NCBI GenBank assembly: GCA_014361165.1
Contig: JACIWD010000087.1
Span: 1 to 12,052 of the forward strand
Length of the DNA: 12,052 nucleotides
From: Candidatus Mnemosynella bozhongmuii
Lineage (GTDB): Archaea; Halobacteriota; Archaeoglobi; Mnemosynellales; Mnemosynellaceae
Direction of reading: 5' to 3'
A program made the position numbers and the translations under genes. Position 1 is the stretch's first letter. Each line of letters opens with the position of its first letter. Positions 1 to 7,025 of the stretch are shown here, one piece after another. The notes beneath the pieces were generated by a model. The model made no database searches, was not told the origin of the DNA, and saw only the letters and a program-made list of their open reading frames with translations.

Positions 1-318
1 GGAACCATGAGGCTGGGTGAGGAGGAAATAGAGATAAAGGAGGGAACTCTGGCTCACAGGATTTACGGAGAGAGAATCATAAGGGAGAGGCACAGACACA
101 GATATGAGGTCAATCCGAGATACAGGGAGAAGATTGAAGAGCACGGTCTGATTTTCTCGGCTGAAAGCAAGGGAAGAGCAGAGATAGCCGAGCTTCCGTC
201 GCATCCATTCTTCTTTGCAACTCAGTTTCATCCCGAGTTCAAGAGCAGACCGGAGAGGCCATCTCCACCTTTCGTTGCTTTTGTGGAATCGATGATGAGG
301 AGGAGGGGATTGAAATGA
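1..318 (+). CDS. pyrG: CTP synthase, C-terminal fragment (glutaminase domain end)
   Basis: This is the 3' end of CTP synthase, which makes CTP from UTP, ATP and glutamine in the cytoplasm. The gene enters from the left edge, so only about 105 residues are present. They begin with G-T-M-R-L-G, a conserved stretch of the class I glutamine amidotransferase domain. The segment ERHRHRYEVN is characteristic of CTP synthases, and QFHPEFKSRP carries the His and Glu of the Cys-His-Glu glutaminase triad; the Cys lies outside the window. The TGA stop overlaps the guaA ATG by four bases (ATGA), which implies translational coupling. The fragment ends cleanly, a few residues after the amidotransferase domain. 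The family call is very secure; only the start is unseen. Confidence 0.96.
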   Translation, partial: GTMRLGEEEIEIKEGTLAHRIYGERIIRERHRHRYEVNPRYREKIEEHGLIFSAESKGRAEIAELPSHPFFFATQFHPEFKSRPERPSPPFVAFVESMMRRRGLK

Positions 319-1226
319 AGGATGTTAACGCATTCATCGAATCGGCAATAAAGGAGATAAGGGAGAGAGTGAAGGGAAGAGCAATCATAGCCCTTTCCGG
401 AGGGGTTGACAGCTCTGTATGTGCGGTTCTTGCGCACAGAGCAATAGGAGACCTTCTAACCCCTGTTTTTGTTGACACTGGGCTTATGAGGAAGGGAGAG
501 CCAGAGAGGATAAAGCAGCTCTTCGGTCACATGAATCTCATGTTCGTTGATGCGCAGGATCGATTCTTTGAAGCTCTCAAGGGCGTTGTTGATCCGGAGG
601 AGAAAAGAAAGGTCGTTGGAGAGCTCTTCATCAGAATCTTCGAGGAATGTGCAAGGAAAATCAATGCGAAATATCTCATTCAGGGAACAATATATCCGGA
701 TAGAATTGAGTCTGAAGGCGGAATAAAATCCCATCACAACGTCGGAGGCATGCCCTCGGAAATAGAGTTTGAGGATGTTATAGAACCCCTCAGAGACCTC
801 TATAAGGATGAGGTCAGAGAGGTTGCGAGAGCTCTCGGACTTCCAGAAGAGATTTCTGAAAGAATGCCATTTCCGGGACCTGGACTTGCTGTCAGAGTTC
901 TTGGAGAGGTCACAAGAGAGAAAGTTGAGATTGTGAGAGAGGCAAATGCAATTGTTGAGGAGGAGCTGAAAGATTTCAAACCATGGCAGGCATTTGCTGC
1001 CCTTCTCGGAAAGGCAACAGGAGTTAAGGGAGACGTCAGGCTGTATGGATGGATAATAGCGGTGAGAGCTGTTCTCTCGCGGGATGGTATGACTGCTGAA
1101 GTTCTTGAGATTCCGTATGAGAGGCTCAGGAGAATTTCTTCAAGAATCACTTCCGAGATTCCTGAGGTATCGAGAGTTGTTTACGATATCACCCCCAAGC
1201 CTCCTGCAACAATAGAATTTGAGTGA
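315..1226 (+). CDS. guaA: GMP synthase (glutamine-hydrolysing) subunit B, ATP pyrophosphatase
   Basis: This subunit activates XMP with ATP and aminates it to GMP, using ammonia supplied by a separate glutaminase subunit. At 303 residues it lacks the amidotransferase domain, which is the usual archaeal split arrangement; subunit A is not in this window. The PP-loop SGGVDSS is at residues 28-34, followed by LIQGTIYPD (121-129), KSHHNVGG (138-145) and PFPGPGLAVR (185-194). The C-terminal dimerisation and XMP-binding part ends in KPPATIEFE, the typical terminus of this enzyme. The ATG start overlaps the pyrG stop by four bases, and an AGGAGGGG ribosome binding site lies just upstream inside pyrG. 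Pairing with pyrG groups two glutamine-dependent nucleotide aminations. Confidence 0.97.
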   Translation: MKDVNAFIESAIKEIRERVKGRAIIALSGGVDSSVCAVLAHRAIGDLLTPVFVDTGLMRKGEPERIKQLFGHMNLMFVDAQDRFFEALKGVVDPEEKRKVVGELFIRIFEECARKINAKYLIQGTIYPDRIESEGGIKSHHNVGGMPSEIEFEDVIEPLRDLYKDEVREVARALGLPEEISERMPFPGPGLAVRVLGEVTREKVEIVREANAIVEEELKDFKPWQAFAALLGKATGVKGDVRLYGWIIAVRAVLSRDGMTAEVLEIPYERLRRISSRITSEIPEVSRVVYDITPKPPATIEFE

Positions 1227-1237
1227 GGTGAGAGATT

Positions 1238-2398
1238 TTGAAATTTGAAGATCTCGTGAAGCTGGATGAAAAATATGTTATGAGAACTTATAACAGGCTT
1301 CCTGTTGCTCTCGTCAGGGGCAGAGGTGCTGTTGTCTGGGATATTGAGGGAAGAGAGTACATAGATTGCGTTGGAGGAATAGCCGTCAATACCGTTGGTC
1401 ACTGCCATCCCTATGTTGTGGAAGCCATAAAAAAGCAGGCTGAAAAAATCATTCACACATCAAATCTCTATTACAACGAGCTTCAACCCGTGCTTGCGAA
1501 GGAGCTGAGTGAGAGGAGCGGAATGGACAAATTTTTCTTCTGCAACAGCGGAACCGAGGCTGTTGAGGCTTCTCTAAAGCTTGCCAGGAAGAAGAGCGGA
1601 AAGAGGGATATCATAGCAGCAAGAGGTTCCTTTCACGGAAGAACGATGGGAGCTCTCTCGGTGACGTCAAACGAGAAATACAGAAAGCCGTTTGAACCTC
1701 TTGTTCCTGGTGTCAAATGGGTTGATTACAACGATGCGGATGCGATAAGAAGGAGCATAGATGAGAACACCGCTGCAGTGATTCTTGAACCTGTTCAGGG
1801 AGAGGGCGGAGTCAATGTTCCCTCAGAGGACTATCTCAAAGAGGTCAGAGAAATATGTGATGAGAAGGGCGTTCTCCTGATATTCGATGAGGTTCAGACC
1901 GGATTTGGAAGAACGGGTGACTGGTTTGCCTCCAGGCTTTTCGGAGTGAAACCGGATATCATGGCAATGGCCAAGGGAATGGCCGGAGGATTTCCAATGG
2001 GAGCAGTGGGAGCAATAGAGGATGTTGCAAATGCATTCGAACCGGGAAATCATGCCTCAACATTCGGAGGAAATCCGCTGGCATGTGCTGCTTCTCTTGC
2101 AACGATAAGAGCAATTGAGGATGGAGATCTCCTGCGGAAGTGCAGAGAGGATGGAAAGTATTTCATCGAGAGATTGAGAGAGATTGAGAGCAGCGAGATA
2201 AAAGAGGTGAGGGGTCTCGGAATGCTGATTGGAGTGGAAATGAAGGGGTCATGCTCCGAAATTGTGATGAAGATGCTCAATTCCGGAGTCCTCGTGAACT
2301 GCATTCAGGAGAGGGTTCTGAGATTTGCTCCTCCGCTTGTGATTAGCAGAGAACAGATTGATGAAGTGGTGATGAAGCTTGGTGCTGCGCTTTCGTGA
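1238..2398 (+). CDS. argD: Acetylornithine aminotransferase (class III PLP)
   Basis: This PLP enzyme transaminates N-acetylglutamate semialdehyde to N2-acetylornithine in arginine synthesis; archaeal members may also work in lysine synthesis. Its 386 residues match the family length. Visible motifs are GGIAVNTVGHCHP (residues 46-58), the phosphate-binding SGTEA (104-108), the PLP-contacting Asp in FDEVQTGFGRTG (Asp about 217) and the Schiff-base lysine in MAMAKGMAGG (Lys 246). The start is a TTG, preceded by GAGGTGAGAG with suitable spacing and 11 bases after the guaA stop; no better ATG lies near the conserved N terminus. The 3' end overlaps hisC by about 20 bases. ArgD is favoured over GABA or ornithine aminotransferase by length and motif wording, but substrate specificity within class III cannot be proven here. 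Confidence 0.9.
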   Translation: MKFEDLVKLDEKYVMRTYNRLPVALVRGRGAVVWDIEGREYIDCVGGIAVNTVGHCHPYVVEAIKKQAEKIIHTSNLYYNELQPVLAKELSERSGMDKFFFCNSGTEAVEASLKLARKKSGKRDIIAARGSFHGRTMGALSVTSNEKYRKPFEPLVPGVKWVDYNDADAIRRSIDENTAAVILEPVQGEGGVNVPSEDYLKEVREICDEKGVLLIFDEVQTGFGRTGDWFASRLFGVKPDIMAMAKGMAGGFPMGAVGAIEDVANAFEPGNHASTFGGNPLACAASLATIRAIEDGDLLRKCREDGKYFIERLREIESSEIKEVRGLGMLIGVEMKGSCSEIVMKMLNSGVLVNCIQERVLRFAPPLVISREQIDEVVMKLGAALS

Positions 2399-3479
2399 GT
2401 GTGTAAGGGCTCTCAGAGAGTACACTCCGGGGAAGAGCATAGAGGAGGTTGCTGAGAAATACGGAGTTCCCCGGGAAAGAATAGTGAAGCTTGCCTCAAA
2501 CGAGAATCCGCTCGGTCCGAGTCCCAGAGCAGTTGAAGCGATAATGAGAACAGCGAAGAACCTCCACATCTATCCAGAAATGGGAGCCTGGAGGCTCAGG
2601 GAGGCTCTCTCAAACTATCTTGGAGTCTCACCAAAGAGAATCATTGTCGGAAATGGTGTTGATGGAGTCATAGAGGGCCTCATGAAGCTCTTCATAGAGC
2701 CCGGAGACAATGTTATATTTCCGGTTCCAACCTTCCTCGGAGCAGAGCTCCTTGCAGTTGCCTCGGGAGCTCAGGCGAGATACGTGATGAGAGACGAGAA
2801 GTTTGATGTGAGTGCTGAGAGGATTCTTGAGGCTGTGGATGAGAGAACCAGAATGATCTATCTCTGCACACCAAACAATCCAACAGGAAATCTCCTGGAG
2901 GAGAGAGTTGCGAGAGAGCTTGCAGAAGAAACAGAGGCCATCATCCTTCTCGATGAGGCTTATGTTGAGTTTGCGGAGAGTTCGCTCATCCATCTTTCAG
3001 AGGAATACGAGAATGTTGTTGTGATGAGGACTTTCTCGAAAGCCTTCGGGCTTGCTGGAGTCAGGTGCGGATATGCCATCTGCTCCGAGGAGGTCAGAAG
3101 AGAATACGACAAGGTGATTCCTCCTTTCGACGTGAGCAGGGTGGCAATAGAATCTGCGATCGCTGCTCTTGAGGATGAGGAGTTTCTCAAAGAGGTCATA
3201 AGAGTTGTCAGAGAGGGAAGGGAGTTTCTCATAAGGGAGATGCCCTTCAGAACATACCCATCTCAAGCAAACTTTGTCTTTGCGGACACCTCGCCGCTTA
3301 AATCAGGCTTTCTTGCCGAGGAGCTGATGAGGAGAGGAATAATCATCAGGGACTGCTCCACATTCACGGGAGCAAAGGACACGCACATAAGGGTGAGTGT
3401 CGGGAAAATGGAGGACAACATGAGAGCTGTGGAGGAGATGAGGAGGATAAAAGAGCTCTCAGAGGAGCTTGGCCAGTAA
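2379..3479 (+). CDS. hisC: Histidinol-phosphate aminotransferase
   Basis: HisC transfers an amino group from glutamate to imidazole acetol phosphate in histidine synthesis. This class I/II PLP enzyme has 366 residues, which is normal. The order of motifs is typical: KLASNENPLGPSP (residues 37-49), GNGVDGVIE (91-99), CTPNNPTGN (163-171), DEAYVEF (192-198) and the PLP lysine in TFSKAFGLAGVRCGY (Lys 221). The start is TTG at 2379 (GTG at 2382 is equally possible), lying inside the last codons of argD, with a GGTGATG ribosome binding site about 8 bases upstream. The 20-base overlap with argD suggests co-translation. The 3' end runs 21 bases into the oppositely oriented acetyltransferase gene. Confidence 0.94.
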   Translation: MVLRFRECVRALREYTPGKSIEEVAEKYGVPRERIVKLASNENPLGPSPRAVEAIMRTAKNLHIYPEMGAWRLREALSNYLGVSPKRIIVGNGVDGVIEGLMKLFIEPGDNVIFPVPTFLGAELLAVASGAQARYVMRDEKFDVSAERILEAVDERTRMIYLCTPNNPTGNLLEERVARELAEETEAIILLDEAYVEFAESSLIHLSEEYENVVVMRTFSKAFGLAGVRCGYAICSEEVRREYDKVIPPFDVSRVAIESAIAALEDEEFLKEVIRVVREGREFLIREMPFRTYPSQANFVFADTSPLKSGFLAEELMRRGIIIRDCSTFTGAKDTHIRVSVGKMEDNMRAVEEMRRIKELSEELGQ

Positions 3480-3887
3480 AAGAGCGTCTCTTGAAGAGTT
3501 GAACGGAAGCTCGTAATAAAGAGAGGCCATTCCAAAAGCTCTGAAGCCGTTCTTGAGGAAGAACTCAAGAGCCGGATTTTTTATGTTGCACTCCGCGAGA
3601 ATTATTCCTTTTTCCACTCTCTCCTCGAACTCCCTCAGAAGTGCCCTTCCAATTCCCTTCCCTCTGAATTCTGGATGAACGCAGATCGAAGCTATTCTCG
3701 AGATCTCTCCCGGCTCTCCTGCAATGTAGCCGAGCACTTCTTCTGAGCTCTCGAAAAGAATCAGGATGCCATCAAGAATGAAGCCCATCAGAATTTCGGG
3801 AGAATAGGAGTAAATTCCGGGAAAGCAGATTCTCTCAAGTCTGAGGATTTTCTGAAGATCCTTCTCCGAGGCATCTCTCACGATCAT
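3459..3887 (-). CDS. GNAT-family N-acetyltransferase, RimI-like
   Basis: This is a predicted acetyl-CoA-dependent N-acetyltransferase of 142 residues. The GNAT fold is visible from the acetyl-CoA pyrophosphate-binding loop in VHPEFRGKGIGRALL (residues 70-84, with RGKGIG at 75-80), the preceding beta strand SRIASICV (63-70), and the terminal motif B region NPALEFFLKNGFRAFGM. The N-terminal wording (DLQKILRLERICFP) resembles the RimI/ArdI branch that acetylates protein N termini. Its ATG has almost no leader and no ribosome binding site, consistent with a leaderless transcript. The gene ends inside the 3' end of hisC on the opposite strand. The actual substrate is unknown; RimI-like is a family placement, not a proven function. 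Confidence 0.87.
   Translation of the reverse strand: MIVRDASEKDLQKILRLERICFPGIYSYSPEILMGFILDGILILFESSEEVLGYIAGEPGEISRIASICVHPEFRGKGIGRALLREFEERVEKGIILAECNIKNPALEFFLKNGFRAFGMASLYYELPFNSSRDALLLAKLL
3577..3582 (+). terminator. U-run terminator candidate for the pyrG-hisC operon
   Basis: Six consecutive T on the plus strand lie about 100 bases after the hisC stop, within the antisense strand of the acetyltransferase gene, with a second run of five T near 3608. Because hisC and the acetyltransferase overlap tail to tail, termination must happen inside the opposing gene, and these are the first suitable U-runs. Confidence 0.3.
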
Positions 3888-3890
3888 CTC

Positions 3891-3904
3891 TTTAAATTTT
3901 TTAT
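3891..3904 (+). promoter_or_regulatory. Probable TATA box for the coiled-coil/winged-helix gene
   Basis: The AT-rich stretch TTTAAATTTTTTATA lies about 25 bases before a predicted start site near 3921-3925. That would give a short leader carrying the strong GGAGGAG ribosome binding site at 3931-3937, five bases before the GTG start. The position fits archaeal TATA geometry. The box is interleaved with the opposite-facing promoter of the acetyltransferase gene. Confidence 0.5.
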
Positions 3905-3912
3905 ACCCCCGT

Positions 3913-3921
3913 GCTTAAATT
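3913..3921 (-). promoter_or_regulatory. Probable TATA box for the GNAT acetyltransferase gene
   Basis: Read on the minus strand this is GAATTTAAG, about 25 bases before a start site that would fall at or just before the ATG at 3887. It therefore predicts a leaderless mRNA, which agrees with the absence of a ribosome binding site there. A second AT-rich minus-strand box at 3897-3905 would start transcription inside the gene and is less likely to be the one used. Confidence 0.4.
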
Positions 3922-3942
3922 CTCTTACCGGGAGGAGATTTC

Positions 3943-4338
3943 GTGGACTACGAGGAGCTGAGGAGATGGGTTGAGGATGAGATTGCCTTCTGCGAGAGAC
4001 AGATTGAGATGTACCAGAAGAGGCTGGAGATGGCAAGGAAAATAAAAAAGGAGCTGGAGAGATCCGGAAAGGTTATTTCTGAGAAGAGAGCTGACTCGGG
4101 TTCTCCAAAAATTTCCCCTGTTTCACGAAGGAGAGGCTACAGAGATGTCATGAGCGAGATAAAGAATATTGTTGCATCTCTCGGAGCAAAGTTCCAGGCG
4201 GTTCCGAGAGATGAGATCGTCAGAATAGCGGTTGAGAGAGGAATACCGGAGAGAGAGGTCAATCATGCTCTCAGATGCCTGATTTCCGAGGGAAAGCTGT
4301 TTGAACCAAGGGAAAAAATGATAAGGATGATTCACTGA
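3943..4338 (+). CDS. Small coiled-coil plus winged-helix protein, function unknown
   Basis: I do not recognise a named family for the whole 131-residue protein. The N terminus (about residues 1-45) is a highly charged, heptad-like helix (RRWVEDEIAFCERQIEMYQK onwards) likely to form a coiled coil. A Ser/Pro/Arg-rich linker follows (about 46-66). The C-terminal half (about 67-131) looks like a winged helix: SEIKNIVASLG, then PRDEIVRIAVERGIPEREV, then ALRCLISEGKLFEPREKMIR. The last part resembles the C-terminal winged helix of archaeal MCM helicases (GI-x-E-x-V then L-x-x-GxxFEPR). A DNA-binding or replication/transcription accessory role is therefore an inference. The GTG start has a strong GGAGGAG site at good spacing. 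The 3' end overlaps the alcohol dehydrogenase gene by 7 bases. Confidence 0.8.
   Translation: MDYEELRRWVEDEIAFCERQIEMYQKRLEMARKIKKELERSGKVISEKRADSGSPKISPVSRRRGYRDVMSEIKNIVASLGAKFQAVPRDEIVRIAVERGIPEREVNHALRCLISEGKLFEPREKMIRMIH
4313..4318 (-). terminator. U-run terminator candidate for the ADH operon
   Basis: On the minus strand this is a run of six T, about 14 bases beyond the alcohol dehydrogenase stop, inside the coding end of the oppositely oriented gene. Archaeal RNA polymerase terminates at short U-runs without needing a hairpin, so this is a reasonable but unproven site. Confidence 0.4.
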
Positions 4339-5483
4339 TATTCGTAGACCCTCCAGTAGAGCTCAACAATCTCTTCTTTTGTCGGAACTCTGGGATTGAA
4401 GTTTGGACTTCCGCTGGCAAGGGCGTCTTCAGCCATTTTCTCCACAACTTCAGAAAACCTCTTTCTGTCAACCACCTCTGAGAGTTTCTTAACATTCAGA
4501 TCATCATTCAGCTTCTGCGCTGCCTCAGCTGCCTTTCTGTGATCTCTCTCTTCTCCAAGAAGTTCTGCAATTTCAGCGTATCTTTCCTTCTCAAACTCTG
4601 AGCTGAATCTTATGACCTCTGGCAGAAGAACTGCATTTGAATGACCGTGATGCATGTGGAAGTAAGCTCCAAGAGGTCTCGCCATTCCGTGAACGAGAGC
4701 AACTGAGGAGTTTCCGAAGGCCAGACCGGCCTGCATCTGAGCAACCATCATGTGATAGCGGGCTTCTCTGTCCTCGGGATTTTCATATGCTCTTCTCAGA
4801 TATTTCGAGATCAGCTTGATTGCTGAAACCGCAAGGGCATCGCTCAGAGGATTCCTCCTCTTTGAGACATAGCTCTCTATGGCATGAACAAGAGCATCTA
4901 TTCCGGTGTAAGCTGTGAGATGCTTCGGGAGAGATATCGTGAGCTCAGGATCTTCGATTGCAATCAGAGGGACGACCTTCTCGCTCTTTATCAGCATCTT
5001 CACATCTCTTTCCTCATCGGTTATTATGATGCTCTGAGAGCACTCGCTTCCAGTTCCTGCGGTTGTGTTCACGGCAATCTGGGGAAGGGGAGAGACTCTG
5101 ACCTTCTCGTAACCCTCATAATCCTGTATTCTCCCTCCGTTTGTTGCAAGAACTGCAACAGCCTTTGCCACATCGGTCGGACTTCCTCCGCCGATGGAGA
5201 TGACTCCATCGCATTTCTCCTTTTTCAGAAGATCAAAGGCGTCCTCAACATTTTTCACCGTTGGATCCGGTGTTGTTCCATCGAAGATGACCGGAGAGAC
5301 AAAATTGCTGAGTATTTCGACGATTTCTTTGAAGAAGTTCTGCTTCGCCAGAAATTCATCCGTAACTATGAGCGGTCTCCTTATCTTCAGCTCCTCCACA
5401 GCTTCTCCGATTTTCTTTGAAGCCCCGAATCCGATTATCACCTTTCTCGGAGATATGAAATTTCTGATTTCATCCATGTACAT
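4332..5483 (-). CDS. Iron-containing alcohol dehydrogenase
   Basis: This is a group III, NAD(P)-dependent Fe-ADH of 383 residues, the normal length. The dinucleotide-binding motif GGGSPTD is at about 98-104. The four metal ligands expected from the FucO family are all present: Asp196 and His200 in GIDALVHAIESY, His265 in VHGMARPLG, and His279 in HMHHGHSNA. The position equivalent to FucO His267 is Arg, as in many propanediol-type members. The ATG at 5483 is chosen because it overlaps the upstream ALDH stop as TGATG, with GGGAG about 12 bases upstream; an in-frame start at 5516 would overlap the ALDH more, and ATG 5477 is an alternative. Co-transcription with a CoA-acylating ALDH suggests it interconverts a hydroxyacid or alcohol and a semialdehyde, for example 3-hydroxypropionate or 3-hydroxyisobutyrate. 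The substrate is inferred only. Confidence 0.92.
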   Translation of the reverse strand: MYMDEIRNFISPRKVIIGFGASKKIGEAVEELKIRRPLIVTDEFLAKQNFFKEIVEILSNFVSPVIFDGTTPDPTVKNVEDAFDLLKKEKCDGVISIGGGSPTDVAKAVAVLATNGGRIQDYEGYEKVRVSPLPQIAVNTTAGTGSECSQSIIITDEERDVKMLIKSEKVVPLIAIEDPELTISLPKHLTAYTGIDALVHAIESYVSKRRNPLSDALAVSAIKLISKYLRRAYENPEDREARYHMMVAQMQAGLAFGNSSVALVHGMARPLGAYFHMHHGHSNAVLLPEVIRFSSEFEKERYAEIAELLGEERDHRKAAEAAQKLNDDLNVKKLSEVVDRKRFSEVVEKMAEDALASGSPNFNPRVPTKEEIVELYWRVYEYQ

Positions 5484-6955
5484 CAGAACCAGCTCTCCCT
5501 CTTCACGGGTACCCATCTCTCTATTACCACCTTTCTATCCGTGAAGAAATCAACAACATCCTTGCCCTGGCCGTGGAGGACTCCGAAGAAGGATTCCTTC
5601 ATTCCTCCGAATGGGTAGAAAGCTATGGGTGCCGGAACTCCAACGTTTATTCCTATGTTTCCGCACTGAACCGCATATCTGAATCTGTGAGCCCACTTTC
5701 CGTTCATGGTGTAGATCGTGGATGCATTTCCATATTTGCTTGAATTTATGAGTCTTATTGCCTCCTCAAGACTCTCGACCCTCTTCAAACAGACCACCGG
5801 TCCAAAGATCTCCTCATCAAAGATGTACATTCCTGGTTCGGCTTCAAAGACTGTTGGACCGAGGAAATAGCCATTCTCATAGCCCTTAACTTTGATGTTC
5901 CTTCCATCAAGCAGAAGTTTCGCACCTTCCTTTATTCCAATTTCAATTTCCCTGTGAAGCCTCTCAAGAGCGGCTTTGGAGACAACCGGACCCATGTCGA
6001 CATCCGGATCAAGCCCGTTTCCAACTTTCAGCTTGCTTGCAGCATCGAGAAACTTCTCCTTGAATTCCTCGTAAATGTCTCCAACTCCGAGAATCACCGA
6101 ACCGGTTAAACATCTCTGACCTGTGTTTCCGAAGCAGGATTCAAGAATGTTCGACATGAAGGCATCGATATCCGCATCCGGCATGATAACGAGGAAGTTG
6201 TTCGCTCCTGCCTGAGCCTGAACTCTTTTTCCATATTTCCCGCAGAGCTCATATACCTTTTTGGCAACTCTTGTTGAACCGACAAAGGAAATTCCAACGA
6301 CATCGGGATGCTCTATCAGCCACTGCGCCTGCTGGGGGCCTCCATTCACGAGATTTATCACTCCGGGCGGAAATCCTGCCTCTTCAATCAGCTCGAAAAT
6401 CCTCTGCTGAGAGATCGGACACTGCTCATTTGGTTTCACAATGTAGGTGTTTCCGCATGCAACAGCCCATGGCAGGAACCAGAATGGAACAAGAGCCGGA
6501 AAGTTGAACGGAGGAATCACTGCGAAAACTCCGAGAGGAACTCTTATTGTGTATTCATCTATTCCCCTTGCTATATCCTCCGAGTAATCCCCCATCATCA
6601 GTGTTGGAATTCCGCATGCTGTCTCGATCATCTCTATTAACCTCTGCATTTCTCCAACGGCAGCACGGTATTCCTTCCCGTGCTCCGTTGTTATTGTCCT
6701 TGCAAGCTCTTCTTTATGTTCGAGAATGAGATCTCTCAGGCGAAAGAGATATCTTGCTCTCTCAAGAGCCGGAGTCTCTCTCCACGCCGGAAAGGCTTCC
6801 TTTGCAGCTTTAACAGCTTCATCAACTTCCTCTTTCGTTGACATCGGAACCTTAGCGATGACCTCTCCTGTTGCGGGATTGTCAACATCGAGAAGCTCCG
6901 TGGACTTGGATTCGACCCACTTTCCATTTATATAGTTCTTTAGAATTTCCACCAT
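5483..6955 (-). CDS. mmsA: Methylmalonate-semialdehyde dehydrogenase (CoA-acylating) family ALDH
   Basis: MMSDH oxidises methylmalonate or malonate semialdehyde with NAD and CoA to propionyl-CoA or acetyl-CoA plus CO2. The 490-residue protein shows the ALDH catalytic cysteine in GNTGQRCLTGS (Cys282), the oxyanion Asn in PPFNFPALVPFW (Asn151), and the Rossmann FVGSTRVAKKVY (224-235). The glutamate general base of hydrolytic ALDHs (ELGG motif) is replaced: the equivalent region reads QAQAGANNFLVIMPDAD, with Gln248 at that position. Lack of this Glu is a hallmark of the CoA-acylating MMSDH branch, as is the NxxxVMPDA wording. The ATG has a GTGGAGGAC ribosome binding site 8 bases upstream. The gene leads the operon with the Fe-ADH. 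Roles in valine, beta-alanine or 3-hydroxyacid oxidation are all compatible. Confidence 0.92.
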   Translation of the reverse strand: MVEILKNYINGKWVESKSTELLDVDNPATGEVIAKVPMSTKEEVDEAVKAAKEAFPAWRETPALERARYLFRLRDLILEHKEELARTITTEHGKEYRAAVGEMQRLIEMIETACGIPTLMMGDYSEDIARGIDEYTIRVPLGVFAVIPPFNFPALVPFWFLPWAVACGNTYIVKPNEQCPISQQRIFELIEEAGFPPGVINLVNGGPQQAQWLIEHPDVVGISFVGSTRVAKKVYELCGKYGKRVQAQAGANNFLVIMPDADIDAFMSNILESCFGNTGQRCLTGSVILGVGDIYEEFKEKFLDAASKLKVGNGLDPDVDMGPVVSKAALERLHREIEIGIKEGAKLLLDGRNIKVKGYENGYFLGPTVFEAEPGMYIFDEEIFGPVVCLKRVESLEEAIRLINSSKYGNASTIYTMNGKWAHRFRYAVQCGNIGINVGVPAPIAFYPFGGMKESFFGVLHGQGKDVVDFFTDRKVVIERWVPVKRESWF

Positions 6956-6996
6956 TTTCAGTCCTCCACAGACATATTTTTATTTATTAATCATCC

Positions 6997-7013
6997 CAAA
7001 TAAAAATTTTATG
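6997..7013. promoter_or_regulatory. AT-rich core of a bidirectional promoter (mmsA / methyltransferase)
   Basis: The stretch AAATAAAAATTTTATG is nearly symmetrical and reads as a TATA-like box on both strands. Rightward it would start transcription near 7030, giving an almost leaderless methyltransferase mRNA. Leftward it would start near 6980, giving a 25-base mmsA leader that contains the GGAGG site. A second minus-strand AT box at 6973-6990 is too close to the mmsA ribosome binding site to be the main one. Confidence 0.45.
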
Positions 7014-7025
7014 ATTTGAAAGCGA

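Noticed and set aside
4884..5420. 178-codon plus-strand reading frame opposite the alcohol dehydrogenase gene
   Set aside because: It lies antisense to conserved Fe-ADH codons including the metal site, with a Cys/Ser-rich translation lacking any family features.
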